A DNA stretch of 64,000 bases from Shimazuella alba (GTDB lineage: Bacteria; Bacillota; Bacilli; Thermoactinomycetales; Thermoactinomycetaceae). The notes under the pieces are model-generated. The model was not told where the DNA came from. It did no database searches and was given only the letters and a program-made list of their open reading frames with translations. Positions 24,642 through 33,556 of the stretch are shown piece by piece. The stretch is taken from the NCBI RefSeq assembly GCF_009831235.1, contig NZ_WUUL01000004.1:247820-311819 (forward strand), written 5' to 3'. The stretch's first letter is position 1. Every line of letters starts with the position of its first letter. The translations under genes were made by a program, and so were the position numbers.

Positions 24642-26972
24642 ATGATGAGCATTTCACATGAAGATTGGAAAAAAGAACAAAAACGGGTTGATCATGTCGT
24701 AGATGAAGTTGCTACATCTTTACGAGAATTGACGTCAGAAACAGATAAATTAAAATCAGACATCGTCAACATTCGAAAAGGCTTTTGGGATGATGTGACA
24801 GTTAACCTAGAGGATGCAGATGAAGCAATAGAAACAGCCGCGAGTATACGCCAACAAGCGCAAGTGCTTTCCGAGAAAGAACGTAGCCATCAACATACAG
24901 ATCAACGAGTGATACTACTGAGAAAACTTCAAAATTCTCCTTATTTTGGAAGGGTGGATTTTCAAGAAGCAGGAGAAGAGGAGATCGAATCGATTTACCT
25001 TGGTCTTGGATCTTACTATGATGAAGACACCAATGATTTTCTGATTTATGATTGGCGTGCGCCTATTTCTAGCCTGTATTACGATGCCTCATTAGGAAAT
25101 GCAGAATTTGAAACTCCAAACGGTACTGTGACTGGGAACATGAGTTTAAAACGTCAATTTCTCATTAAGCGTGGAGTGATCAAAAGTTTATTTGATACAG
25201 GATTGACCATTGGGGATGAATTGCTTAAAGAAGTATTGGGTCAGCAAGCAGACCCAAATCTAAAAAATATTGTCTCTACGATTCAAAAAGAACAAAATCA
25301 AATCATCCGCGATGATAAGACTCATTTACTTGTTGTGCAAGGTGCGGCAGGCAGTGGGAAAACGTCTTCTGCCATGCAACGAATGGCTTATCTTTTGTAT
25401 CGCTTCCGAGAATCCCTATCGGCAGACCAAATCGTTTTATTTTCTCCCAATGCTATGTTTAACAGTTATGTTTCCACTGTCCTTCCGGAGCTTGGTGAAG
25501 AAAATATGCAACAATCGACGTTTCAGAACTTTTTGGAACGAAAATTAGGAAAACAATTTCGGGTAGAAGATCCATTTGAACAATTAGAATATGCACTTAA
25601 TCCCCAAGAAAATCAAGATTTTGCTGCGAGGATAGAAGGAATCGGATTTAAAGCATCTCTCTCTTTTTTGCAGATGATGAATGACTACATAGCAAGTTTG
25701 AAACAATCAGGATTTCTTTTTCGTGATATCTCATTTCGTGGAGAAGTGGTTATCCCAAGAAAGAAAATTCAGGACCAATTTTATGCGTTAGAGTCTGATC
25801 TGTCGATCGAGAATCGATTGGAAATCATTCAAAAATGGTTACATCAGCAGTTAAAAGAAGTAGAAGAATCGCACCGAGAGAAATCGTGGGTAGAAGAGCA
25901 AATTGATCTGTTGGAAGAAGAAGTGTATACACAAGTACATCAAAAACTGCAAAAGCAAAAGCGTTTTGCAGACAATACATTTGATGATCTTGACAGAGAG
26001 CGCGATATGCTTGTTTCCATTGTCTTAAAACGAGCGTTTCGCTCCCTTTATCGTGCGGTAAATCGATTGCGTTTTGTAAATATTAAAGGGATGTACAAAC
26101 AATTATTCGATGAGAAAAAGGTAAATAGAACAGGATTGCCTACTCATTGGGAGCTGATTTGCAAACAGACAAAACAAAAAATAAATCAAAAGATCATGCC
26201 CTATGAAGACGCAACTCCATATTTGTACTTAAAAGAATCGATTGAAGGGTTTGAGACCAACCGGTATATTCGGCATGTGTTTATTGATGAAGCACAAGAT
26301 TTTTCACCTTTTCAATTTGCTTTTGTCAAACATGTATTCCCGAAAAGCAAGTGGACTGTATTAGGTGATATCAATCAAACTATTCATGCACACCAACTAA
26401 ACGACGGACTTACACCACTTATCTCTTGGTTTGAGGCAGATAAAGCAAAAAAAATCATTTTCCATCGAAGCTACCGCTCAACCAAACCTATTATTTTATT
26501 TACACGTGAGTTACTTCCTGATGGAGAACAAATTGAACCATTTGAAAGACCAGGCTTGCTTCCAGTCCTTACAAAGGTATCCAAAAAGAAAGAACTAGAA
26601 GAAGCCTTAATCAAGCAAGCAAAACAATGCCAAGAGAAATATTCTTCGATTGCAATCATCTGTAAAACGCTCAAAGAAAGTTTAGAAGCATATGAGTTGC
26701 TGAAAGATAAAATAGACGTAACCCTTGTTAGAACGGGTAATAGCTCTTTTAAAAAAGGAGTAGTCATTATTCCATCTTACCTCGCAAAAGGGATCGAATT
26801 CGATGCAGTATTGGTCTTTAATGCGTCAGATCAGGTTTACAACAGAGAAGAAGAAAGAAGATTATTTTACACTGTGTGTACACGAGCAATGCACGAGTTG
26901 CATCTGTTTTCTTTAGGGGCAGAGTCTAGGTTGATGAAAGAAGTTCATGCGGATTTATATCTTTGTGAGTGA
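24642..26972 (+). CDS. helD: HelD, RNA polymerase recycling ATPase (UvrD-like)
   Basis: A 776-residue superfamily 1 helicase-like ATPase that dissociates stalled RNA polymerase. It has the N-terminal coiled-coil arm (about 1-110), Walker A GAAGSGKTSSAMQ near 230, Walker B DEAQDF near 547, motif IV-like HRSYRSTKPI and motif VI-like YTVCTRAMHEL near the end. Length equals the Bacillus protein. AGGGGG precedes the ATG. The last three codons and stop (LCE*) lie inside an IS605-type left end. Joining the two flanks of that element would instead read ...ADLYEVV*, so the native C-terminus seems to have been replaced. Confidence 0.93.
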   Translation: MMSISHEDWKKEQKRVDHVVDEVATSLRELTSETDKLKSDIVNIRKGFWDDVTVNLEDADEAIETAASIRQQAQVLSEKERSHQHTDQRVILLRKLQNSPYFGRVDFQEAGEEEIESIYLGLGSYYDEDTNDFLIYDWRAPISSLYYDASLGNAEFETPNGTVTGNMSLKRQFLIKRGVIKSLFDTGLTIGDELLKEVLGQQADPNLKNIVSTIQKEQNQIIRDDKTHLLVVQGAAGSGKTSSAMQRMAYLLYRFRESLSADQIVLFSPNAMFNSYVSTVLPELGEENMQQSTFQNFLERKLGKQFRVEDPFEQLEYALNPQENQDFAARIEGIGFKASLSFLQMMNDYIASLKQSGFLFRDISFRGEVVIPRKKIQDQFYALESDLSIENRLEIIQKWLHQQLKEVEESHREKSWVEEQIDLLEEEVYTQVHQKLQKQKRFADNTFDDLDRERDMLVSIVLKRAFRSLYRAVNRLRFVNIKGMYKQLFDEKKVNRTGLPTHWELICKQTKQKINQKIMPYEDATPYLYLKESIEGFETNRYIRHVFIDEAQDFSPFQFAFVKHVFPKSKWTVLGDINQTIHAHQLNDGLTPLISWFEADKAKKIIFHRSYRSTKPIILFTRELLPDGEQIEPFERPGLLPVLTKVSKKKELEEALIKQAKQCQEKYSSIAIICKTLKESLEAYELLKDKIDVTLVRTGNSSFKKGVVIIPSYLAKGIEFDAVLVFNASDQVYNREEERRLFYTVCTRAMHELHLFSLGAESRLMKEVHADLYLCE

Positions 26973-27244
26973 GAAAACCCCGAGCTTCAGCGATGGGGAG
27001 GAAAGCGAACGTCAGGCAAGGGAGGGGTGTTTTTACCTCTCTTATAAGCATGACATTTTTTGAAAAAAAATTTACAAACATACATTTGTATGGTGATATT
27101 CACCATGATCAGGCGGTAACCAAGCTGCTTAAATGATTACTGGAACATCTAAACCGTGAGGCTCACGGGGTTAGCTTGGTAATGAAGTTGTTGTGAGACT
27201 ACCGTCCCAAGAATCCCCCACATTCATGCGTGGGGAGTGGTTAA
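26959..27244 (+). mobile_element. MITE-like IS200/IS605-family derivative inserted in the end of helD
   Basis: About 286 bp with no coding region. Its left end, after a TTTAT motif (26954-26958), matches the left ends of the two TnpB-type elements at 55020 and 60136 (TTTGTG/GTGCG, GAGAATAC-like start, CCCC/GGGG hairpin, GTCAG ... GGGAGGGGTG ... TTTTTACC block). Its right end (CAAGAATCCCCCAC ... GCGTGGGGAGTGGTTAA) matches the right end of the 60136 element. It is therefore an internally deleted, non-autonomous copy. The right-end fold is the omega-RNA type scaffold used by TnpB. Confidence 0.75.
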
Positions 27245-27401
27245 ATGAAGTGGTATAAAGCAAAAACTAACTATTTTTGTCTGTGAATAACTGAGGTGTT
27301 CTATCTAGAGCACTTTGGTTATTTTTGTTTACGGTTTATTTGTAGGCAAAAAAATCGAGATATTTGTAACATTTAAGGATTGGTGTTTTTAGAGGATACA
27401 A

Positions 27402-27445
27402 AAAACCACATTTTTCATAGGTGTTTTTTTGAAAAATGTGGATGA
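27402..27445 (-). terminator. Terminator of the minus-strand hypothetical gene
   Basis: 12-bp stem CCACATTTTTCA/TGAAAAATGTGG with a T6 run on the minus strand. Confidence 0.75.
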
Positions 27446-27464
27446 AGAAAATGAGTTGCGTTTT

Positions 27465-27866
27465 TTATTTTTCATCTAGTAGTATTTGATAAAAACAATC
27501 TTGATCCATTTGCGTTGTCAGCATTTGATGTAGACCAATGTTTTGAGAAGATGTAACTGGCAGTGTCTCTTTTTCTATGTCTCCGCGATAAAAATGAATA
27601 TGTACAAAAATATTTTTGGTGTATTTGGCTAGACGGTTGAAGTAGTGCTGAACATCCGCGCGAAATCCATATATTTGATTCTCTGTTTTTTCATAGAGTT
27701 CACATGAACAAATTTCAGTAGTGAGAAAGTATGTGCGAAAAGTATATGGTACAAGAGCACGAAAAGATCTATTTCGATTGGGTTGAAGTTCTAAATGAGA
27801 AGATAGTATTTGATGAGCCTGATGATCGATGTCTGAATGTACAGCGAGAGAGATATAATAGCACAT
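27465..27866 (-). CDS. Hypothetical protein, 133 aa
   Basis: No family recognised. The product is soluble, with many His, Tyr and Cys residues (CYYISL, ICSCELYEK, FVHIHFYRGD). A strong rho-independent terminator directly follows the stop on the same strand, which supports a real transcription unit. AAGGG lies 14 bases before the ATG, a long spacing, so the start is uncertain. It stands alone between the MITE-like element and a divergent acetyltransferase gene. Confidence 0.55.
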   Translation of the reverse strand: MCYYISLAVHSDIDHQAHQILSSHLELQPNRNRSFRALVPYTFRTYFLTTEICSCELYEKTENQIYGFRADVQHYFNRLAKYTKNIFVHIHFYRGDIEKETLPVTSSQNIGLHQMLTTQMDQDCFYQILLDEK

Positions 27867-28048
27867 GTTTCATTAGTCCCTTCTTGAAATATCGTATCAA
27901 TATATACAATACCAGAAGAAGAAAACGGAAAACTCACCAAAATAAAAAAAGATTTTTATTTTTAAATAGTTGTATTTTATTCTGTATGCAATTGCAAATT
28001 AATCGCTGAGATATAATAATGAGAAATGAAGAAAATAGGAGATGTAGC

Positions 28049-28489
28049 ATGTTAACTATCGAACCGATCAAAGCAAGTGATACCTACCATCTGCGCCATA
28101 CAGTCCTACGACCTCAACAAACATTGGAAGACTGCAAATATGAAGGGGATGAGGATGCTACTACGATTCATCTAGGAGCATTTTGGGAAGGAAATCTGAT
28201 CAGTATCGGGACATTTTTACAAGCATCCCATCCAGAATTAGAAGGAGAATTACCTTACCAGTTAAGAGGAATGGCTACTGATCCAAACTACCGCCGACAA
28301 AAAGCAGGTAGTTCGTTGATGACATATGCCCAGGATCTGCTTCGTAAAAAAGGGAGTGATCTACTATGGTGCAATGCGCGTTATGGTGTGAAAGATTATT
28401 ACAAACACATGGGTTTTGCGGAAATTGGAGAAGTATTTGAGATAGCACCGATTGGACCACACATTGTGATGTTTAAGAAGTTGAAATAG
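28049..28489 (+). CDS. GNAT-family N-acetyltransferase
   Basis: A 146-residue single-domain acetyltransferase. The acetyl-CoA binding motif A is YQLRGMATDPNYRRQKAG, with a truncated Q/R-x-x-G-x-G/A turn (RRQKAGSSL). Motif B (LLWCNARYGVKDYYKHMGF) and the C-terminal strand follow the fold. The WCNAR...YY..MGF pattern is typical of YitH/ElaA-like small GNATs. The substrate is unknown. AGGAG lies 7-8 bases before ATG 28049. Confidence 0.85.
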   Translation: MLTIEPIKASDTYHLRHTVLRPQQTLEDCKYEGDEDATTIHLGAFWEGNLISIGTFLQASHPELEGELPYQLRGMATDPNYRRQKAGSSLMTYAQDLLRKKGSDLLWCNARYGVKDYYKHMGFAEIGEVFEIAPIGPHIVMFKKLK

Positions 28490-28775
28490 GCCGAGAAGGG
28501 GACCATCCCTTTCTGTTAATTTGATTATGAGTTGTATGTCTATCAGATAAGCTTACTGTTTAAGCTGAAAGCCCCTTATTCCATTTAGAAGCAAGAAATA
28601 TAATAGCGAAATTTCCCTATGGAAAGATCCAACACTTTCGTTTTTCTTTTTTTGATCAAAGGATAGTTGAGTCAAAATTCATAAATTTTTTGAATGGAAA
28701 TGCATCCGTTTTCGTTTATGATAAGAAAATGAATAGCCATTATTGATTGCTTATGGAAGAGGAGTCGAACCAAAT

Positions 28776-29222
28776 ATGCAAATAATATTTACGGTCATAA
28801 GAAAAATAGTAGTTTTAGGTTTGGCATTATTTCTGGGGCTTTTGACTACATTTGCGATTTTTACGATCATAGGTGGTCCTGTGATGATGATTGGTTTTAG
28901 TGCTGCGGTTATCGCTATTATTTCTTTTGCGATCATCATGACGATCACAAGTTTGATTGGTGATGGGATATTTTTTAAAACAGGCAAATGGAGAATTTGG
29001 CTCAATCTAGCGATTATTGCAATCCCTAACCTCTTGTTTGTATACTTTTATATTCTTGAAGATGGATTTCTCTTGGAACAACCAGAATTTAAAACAATGG
29101 GCAATATTATTTTGTACGGTTCTGTTGTTTTTTCTTTTTTGTTTTGGGGATTGGATGAGTTATTGTTAAAATTTGTGAAGAGTAGAAGGAAAGATAAAGA
29201 AGAAGAGCAAGTTGTTATGTAG
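28776..29222 (+). CDS. Membrane protein of unknown function, 148 aa
   Basis: Four hydrophobic segments (about 8-30, 31-56, 68-87 and 107-126) separated by short loops, with a lysine/glutamate-rich tail. No family is recognised. The ATG at 28776 is preceded by GAGGAG at 11 bases. It is monocistronic, ending at a strong terminator. Confidence 0.65.
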   Translation: MQIIFTVIRKIVVLGLALFLGLLTTFAIFTIIGGPVMMIGFSAAVIAIISFAIIMTITSLIGDGIFFKTGKWRIWLNLAIIAIPNLLFVYFYILEDGFLLEQPEFKTMGNIILYGSVVFSFLFWGLDELLLKFVKSRRKDKEEEQVVM

Positions 29223-29294
29223 TATTAGTACATGAACATTTTATTGTTCAGATAAATGGTAGGTTTAGAGCATATAAATACACTGTAATAACGA

Positions 29295-29338
29295 AACAAA
29301 ACGACGTGAATATCCTTTCATGTCGTTTTGTTTTGATA
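29295..29338 (+). terminator. Terminator after the membrane protein gene
   Basis: Long stem AAACAAAACGAC-TGA/TCA-GTCGTTTTGTTT with a T4 end. Confidence 0.7.
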
Positions 29339-29474
29339 TGTAACTAATGTATAAAACTATGTACATCTATGTGAATCATTACTGTTTTTGTGGGGTGGGC
29401 GAACTGAAGTGAATCAGTCGCCCGTTTGGGGATTTTGCCAAAAGCTTAATCCCAAAGAATGAACCAGTTAGTGA

Positions 29475-29963
29475 CTACTTCACTCGTTCATGGGTCTTCT
29501 CGAAGAGTTCCCCTTCGTGTACGAGGAAACCTGTGTTGTCAGCGTTCGGAAGGACATAGTCGTTTACACGAAGAAACATGTCTCCCCTGTGAAAACGAAT
29601 GTAGGGCTTTCCCATTTTCTCGATAACATTTCCCTTGCAAAACTCATTTACCTCGTTCAGGTTGTCCCCTGTGTATTTGATCGCTTCGACGAGGACGGGC
29701 TTCTTCTGGTACTTGATGCCACCCAACCAGTCGTAGCGTTTCGAGATAATGGTAGAGCGAACGGGGTAGAATTCACCTTGGACACCCTTGATCACATAGT
29801 CCATGGGATTGAGAACCATGTCACCTTCAAGCGTGATGACGTAGTGCCGGCTATCCTTGGACTTCACGTTCTCTTCACCGATGAACTGCTTGATTTCGTC
29901 GAGATTGCTACCAGTGTATTGGACAGCCTCGATTACGAAGACCTTCTTGCGGAACAGGGCCAC
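29475..29963 (-). CDS. GC-rich orphan gene 4: tandem duplicated phage-type domain protein, 162 aa
   Basis: The protein is two copies of one domain. Residues 7-77 start with VFVIEAVQYTGSNLDEIKQF and 85-158 start with VLVEAIKYTGDNLNEVNEF. Each has an EGDM/RGDM turn, a (M/V)DYV(I/L) strand and an end like G-E-L/F-x-x-K. Single copies of this (V/I)EA-x-x-(Y/F)TG ... GD-(Y/W) domain are common in phage genomes and prophages, with unknown function. GTG start, GGAGG 4-5 bases upstream. Codons are GC-rich against AT-rich neighbours. A two-part hairpin (GGGCGA+CTGA/TCAG+TCGCCC, 29397-29423) follows the stop. Confidence 0.75.
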   Translation of the reverse strand: MALFRKKVFVIEAVQYTGSNLDEIKQFIGEENVKSKDSRHYVITLEGDMVLNPMDYVIKGVQGEFYPVRSTIISKRYDWLGGIKYQKKPVLVEAIKYTGDNLNEVNEFCKGNVIEKMGKPYIRFHRGDMFLRVNDYVLPNADNTGFLVHEGELFEKTHERVK

Positions 29964-29998
29964 GATTCCTCCAATGTTGAAAGGGGTTTACTCTTGCG

Positions 29999-30031
29999 TG
30001 ACATGAGTTTTGTTCTCTCGATATCATGTCA
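29999..30031. promoter_or_regulatory. Inverted repeat in the promoter region of the tandem-domain gene
   Basis: TGACATGA (29999-30006) and TCATGTCA (30024-30031) form an 8-bp perfect inverted repeat about 35 bases upstream of the start. It may be an operator or a 5'-UTR hairpin. The rest of 29964-30258 is AT-rich and holds no gene. Confidence 0.35.
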
Positions 30032-30258
30032 GGCATTTACGAATCTTCTTGCATTTATTATAACAAATTTCTTTCTATGGACAGATTATTTATTTTTTTA
30101 ATTCATATATGTTTTTATTGAGGAGAGCTTTTTTCCAGATGATGGCGAAGGAGATTCGATCCTTTTTTAAACCTTTATAGTAAATCGAATAATAATGATA
30201 TTAGTATGAAGAATGTATGTTGTCTTTTACCAATTGATATTCAACTCCAACGACACAA

Positions 30259-30304
30259 AAAAGGATCTGAGTGTTGGAAAATCAACTCAGATCCTTCTTT
30301 TTTC
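30259..30304 (-). terminator. Terminator of the mtnWXBD operon
   Basis: 12-bp stem AAGGATCTGAGT/ACTCAGATCCTT with an 11-base loop; a T6 tract follows on the minus strand. Confidence 0.85.
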
Positions 30305-30308
30305 TATC

Positions 30309-30821
30309 TTAATAAATGGGAACCCAGCCTTCTTTTGCTTTGAAAATACGTACAGCAACTACTTGTTTGTCTTCCATCAAAGTGAAGTAGTGTCGGTAGT
30401 TTTCGGGGACAGAGATGAGATCTCCGGGTTCGAGTTCCACATCGACGAAGCGACCGTTTGGTCCTTGGATCGCAAAGATACCATGTCCACTGACGATAAA
30501 TCGTACTTCATCATCAGTGTGGTGGTGTTCTTTAATAAAGTTATTTAGCAATTCATCTAGGTTTGGGGTAGCAGGCGAAAGCGAGATGACATCTTCGGTT
30601 ACATATCCACGACGTGCAGATAGATCGTCGATCTCGCTGCGGAAGGTTTGGATGATTTCTGCTTTTTCTTCGTCATTTAGGTCGTATTTTTCTTGGAGAT
30701 TGCTCGGAAGTTTGGAGATATCCCAATGTTCATAGATGACGCCTTGGCTATCCAAATAGGTGCTCACTTCTTGTTGATCTGCTACACGCTCTTCATTATC
30801 ATGAAAACGCAATTGTGCCAT
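30309..30821 (-). CDS. mtnD: Acireductone dioxygenase
   Basis: A 170-residue cupin that oxidises 1,2-dihydroxy-3-keto-5-methylthiopentene to 4-methylthio-2-oxobutyrate and formate (Fe form), a late step of methionine salvage. The metal-binding block is HHHTDDEVRFIVSG (His, His, Glu), with the fourth ligand His in ENYRHYFTL. The family N-terminus MAQLRFHDNEERV is clear. It is the last gene of the mtnWXBD operon, 13 bases after mtnB. Confidence 0.95.
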   Translation of the reverse strand: MAQLRFHDNEERVADQQEVSTYLDSQGVIYEHWDISKLPSNLQEKYDLNDEEKAEIIQTFRSEIDDLSARRGYVTEDVISLSPATPNLDELLNNFIKEHHHTDDEVRFIVSGHGIFAIQGPNGRFVDVELEPGDLISVPENYRHYFTLMEDKQVVAVRIFKAKEGWVPIY

Positions 30822-30834
30822 GGTAAAACACTCC

Positions 30835-31467
30835 TCAGATGTATGATAGTTTTGCAGAAGCCAGCATTTGTAATTTCACATGATAGGAAAAGAGAAACTC
30901 AAATGCTTCCAGATGTTTCTTTGCTTCAAATCCATTTTTACCCCATGCCGTAATGCCGTGATTACGAATCAATACAGCAGGAACTTGTGGGTTGATCGCA
31001 TTGCCAAAGTTGATGGCTAGCTCTTGCAAATCAGCTATATTTTCAATAATAGGTACAGAAATCTGCGCACCTTGTTCCCAAATGTTAAACGCTTTGATCA
31101 ATTCTTGGTTGCGAAGTACAACTTGCCCTTCATCACCAAAAAGTTCCGAGATGATGTTGTTGTCAATGGTATGTACATGTAAGCAGCATCCGGCATTGGT
31201 ACGTTTGTAAACTTCCAAATGCAAGCCTGTCTCCGCAGATACTTTTGCATTTGTTTCGGTGATGGGTTTGCCACTATCATTGATCAAGATAAAATCTTCG
31301 GTTGTTTGTTTGCTTTTGTCTTTGCCGCTTGCTGTAACCAAAATGGTAGTTGGGTCATCGTTGAGTTTGATCGACAGATTGCCACTTGTGCCAGGAAACC
31401 AGTCGCGGCATGCTAACTCCGCTTTAATCGATGCTAATTCTTCCCAGCGAGATTGGAAAAGACTCAT
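30835..31467 (-). CDS. mtnB: Methylthioribulose-1-phosphate dehydratase
   Basis: A 210-residue class II aldolase-fold enzyme converting 5-methylthioribulose-1-phosphate to 2,3-diketo-5-methylthiopentyl-1-phosphate. The zinc site is CLHVHTIDNN (two His) plus His in RNHGITAWG. The N-terminal RDWFPGTSGNLSIKL and LVTASGKDK segments bind phosphate. The start overlaps the mtnX stop as ATGA, indicating translational coupling. Confidence 0.95.
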   Translation of the reverse strand: MSLFQSRWEELASIKAELACRDWFPGTSGNLSIKLNDDPTTILVTASGKDKSKQTTEDFILINDSGKPITETNAKVSAETGLHLEVYKRTNAGCCLHVHTIDNNIISELFGDEGQVVLRNQELIKAFNIWEQGAQISVPIIENIADLQELAINFGNAINPQVPAVLIRNHGITAWGKNGFEAKKHLEAFEFLFSYHVKLQMLASAKLSYI

Positions 31468-32123
31468 TTTATCCCAACCCCTTTCAAATCTTGAATGATT
31501 TCAGTAAATCGCTCAAAAGGGGTATAGGGGATCTGTAATTCCTCACATTTTTGGATCAAGAAATCCCGTGCATAGACACGATCTGCAATTTTGGCTGCTT
31601 GTAAGTCCGTGATGGAGTCGCCGATAACGATTTTCTCATAATGTTCACTATCGAATTTGCGAAGAATCGAAGGTTTGCAGCATCCGCAATCATTGGAGCA
31701 ATCTTTATCACACGAGTGAGGCCAAATAATGTTAATCGTTTCTCCAGAAAAATCGCTAGCATTGCAGTAAATATGGTCGCGATCGATATAAGAATCCAAA
31801 ATAGGATATACAAAAAAATCGATCCCCCCAGATACGATATACAGTGGTATGTTTTGTTCCTTTGTATAGGTAATAAATTCAGCAAATCCAGAGCGAAGAA
31901 CGCCAATCTCTTTTACATACTGGATGATGTCTTCTTTTAACGTACTTGGTAATAACGAAAACATCTTGCTAACGCCTTCTTTAACAGAGATGTTTTGGGA
32001 GATGACTCCATCTTTTAATGCTTCCCATTCGGGAGGGGCAAAGTGTTTCATAATCGACAAGATGTTATCGGATTTGGTAATTGTTCCATCAAAGTCACAA
32101 AAAATGATGGGTTGTTTGTTCAT
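31464..32123 (-). CDS. mtnX: 2-hydroxy-3-keto-5-methylthiopentenyl-1-phosphate phosphatase
   Basis: A 219-residue HAD-superfamily phosphatase. Motif I is FCDFDGTIT, motif II is the IVSGG strand, and motif IV is [12 protein letters not shown]. It also has the cysteine cluster [13 protein letters not shown] in the cap region typical of MtnX. It dephosphorylates the MtnW product to acireductone. Start and stop overlap the neighbouring mtn genes by 4 bases each. Confidence 0.94.
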   Translation of the reverse strand: MNKQPIIFCDFDGTITKSDNILSIMKHFAPPEWEALKDGVISQNISVKEGVSKMFSLLPSTLKEDIIQYVKEIGVLRSGFAEFITYTKEQNIPLYIVSGGIDFFVYPILDSYIDRDHIYCNASDFSGETINIIWPHSCDKDCSNDCGCCKPSILRKFDSEHYEKIVIGDSITDLQAAKIADRVYARDFLIQKCEELQIPYTPFERFTEIIQDLKGVGIK

Positions 32124-33316
32124 GATGCTCCTCCCCAGATGCGAAGTGCTTCTGCTAATTCGGTATGAGCGGCAGCAGCTTCTATAAGTGGAATTCCTTT
32201 TTGAGTTGCTTGAATGGCTTGACGGAATGCTCTGCCGCCAGCTGTTGCACCAGCAGGATGCCCATGAACTCCACCGCCTGCGTTGATCACAGAATCAATT
32301 CCAAAGTCTTCAAAGAGTTTGGGAACAAGCGCAGGGTGAATACCGGCTGATGGTACAGGTAACGCTTTTTTCCAAAATTCATGGGGGAGATTCAATTCAT
32401 TTGCAATTCCAAGTGCAGCATCTCTTTCTAAGGCTACGCTTCCATAAGGGGAGGGGAATAGCACTAAGTCAGCTCCAACTGCACGTAGTAATTTACCATA
32501 CCATAGCGGTGCACTTACTCCATAAGAAGCAGATGCTGTAATCGCCCCGCCAAATGAAGGATGTGCCAGTATGGGCACACTGATGTCTTTATCTTCCACT
32601 AGAGCTTGCAAAGTATCCAATCCATATGTAAAAACATTGAATAACAAAGCGCTTGCTCCAAGATAAACAGCTTGTTTTGCTTTCTCGATCAGGTCGATCG
32701 AGCGACCTGAGAGATTGACTGCGTAAAGGGTGGTTTCTCCTGTTACTTGTTCGGTTTCTTGAAGTACTTTTTTGGCAATGGTTATCCGCTGTTCAAATGG
32801 ACTAGTAGGGTTATCAAACAAAATCTCGTCGTCTTTGACGATATCCACACCACCAAGTGCTTGGGCACGTAGTTGTTGTTCAAAAAAAGAAAGATCTCTG
32901 CCCAAAATCCCTTTGAAAATGCTCATCAATAAAGGTCGCTCCGAAACTTCTAGAAGATTGCGAATACCGAGATTACCAAATGTGGGTCCTGGAAAGCGCC
33001 TAGCCAACTCTGGAGTGAAATCAAGATCAATTAACTTCACCACTCCATCAAGAGAGAGCTTTCCAAAAACAGTTGTGAGAATAGCAGGGATATCAGCGGA
33101 AAAATTAACAGAAGGATAGGAAATAGATATCAATCCTTGTTCTTCTGAAACTTCTTGTACCGAAACAACTTCTCCTTTGTGTTTAGCCAATTGTTGTTGA
33201 TCAACCTCTGGTAGATCCGTCCATGAACCGACCGTGAGACCAAGAGCGATTTGCTCTGCTTTTTGTTCCAGTTTCCCATTGTTCGGTACAAGATAAGTTG
33301 CAATTGCAGCTCCCAT
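32120..33316 (-). CDS. mtnW: 2,3-diketo-5-methylthiopentyl-1-phosphate enolase (RuBisCO-like)
   Basis: A 398-residue RuBisCO-like protein. It lacks carboxylation function but enolises the diketone substrate of methionine salvage. The family N-terminus [10 protein letters not shown], the DIVKDDEIL segment (equivalent to the metal-binding loop) and the glycine-rich C-terminal phosphate site ([19 protein letters not shown]) are visible. AGGAGG precedes the ATG. It is the first gene after the SAM-I riboswitch. Confidence 0.95.
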   Translation of the reverse strand: MGAAIATYLVPNNGKLEQKAEQIALGLTVGSWTDLPEVDQQQLAKHKGEVVSVQEVSEEQGLISISYPSVNFSADIPAILTTVFGKLSLDGVVKLIDLDFTPELARRFPGPTFGNLGIRNLLEVSERPLLMSIFKGILGRDLSFFEQQLRAQALGGVDIVKDDEILFDNPTSPFEQRITIAKKVLQETEQVTGETTLYAVNLSGRSIDLIEKAKQAVYLGASALLFNVFTYGLDTLQALVEDKDISVPILAHPSFGGAITASASYGVSAPLWYGKLLRAVGADLVLFPSPYGSVALERDAALGIANELNLPHEFWKKALPVPSAGIHPALVPKLFEDFGIDSVINAGGGVHGHPAGATAGGRAFRQAIQATQKGIPLIEAAAAHTELAEALRIWGGAS

Positions 33317-33343
33317 TGTTTGTCCCTCCTTTAAGAATAAAGT

Positions 33344-33500
33344 AAAAAACCTCTTCCAAGAGGAAGAGGGGAACGTTTATTCCACTTCCTCTTATCTTTC
33401 AGTTCAAAAACTGTAAGAATTAGCACCGTTTTTACCTGCTAGGTAAATCGGTTGCCGGGTTTCATCGGGCTTATCCCTCCACCTGCTCTTGATAAGAGAA
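33344..33500 (-). promoter_or_regulatory. SAM-I (S-box) riboswitch of mtnWXBD
   Basis: Read on the minus strand the leader shows the S-box consensus: CTCTTATCAAGAGCAGGTGG, GGGATAAGCCCGATGAAACC, GGCAACC and the GGTGCTAATTC block. A terminator (CCTCTTC/GAAGAGG plus T6, 33345-33372) follows before mtnW. SAM binding should terminate transcription, so the salvage enzymes are made when SAM is low. Confidence 0.95.
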
Positions 33501-33556
33501 TGTTTCATTCATTTGTAAATAGATAACTAAAATTATGAATGAAGACTATTCTTTTG

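Noticed and set aside
26959..27244. CRISPR-like repeats near the GC-rich hairpins
   Set aside because: Only IS605-type end hairpins; no regularly spaced direct repeats or cas genes anywhere in the window.
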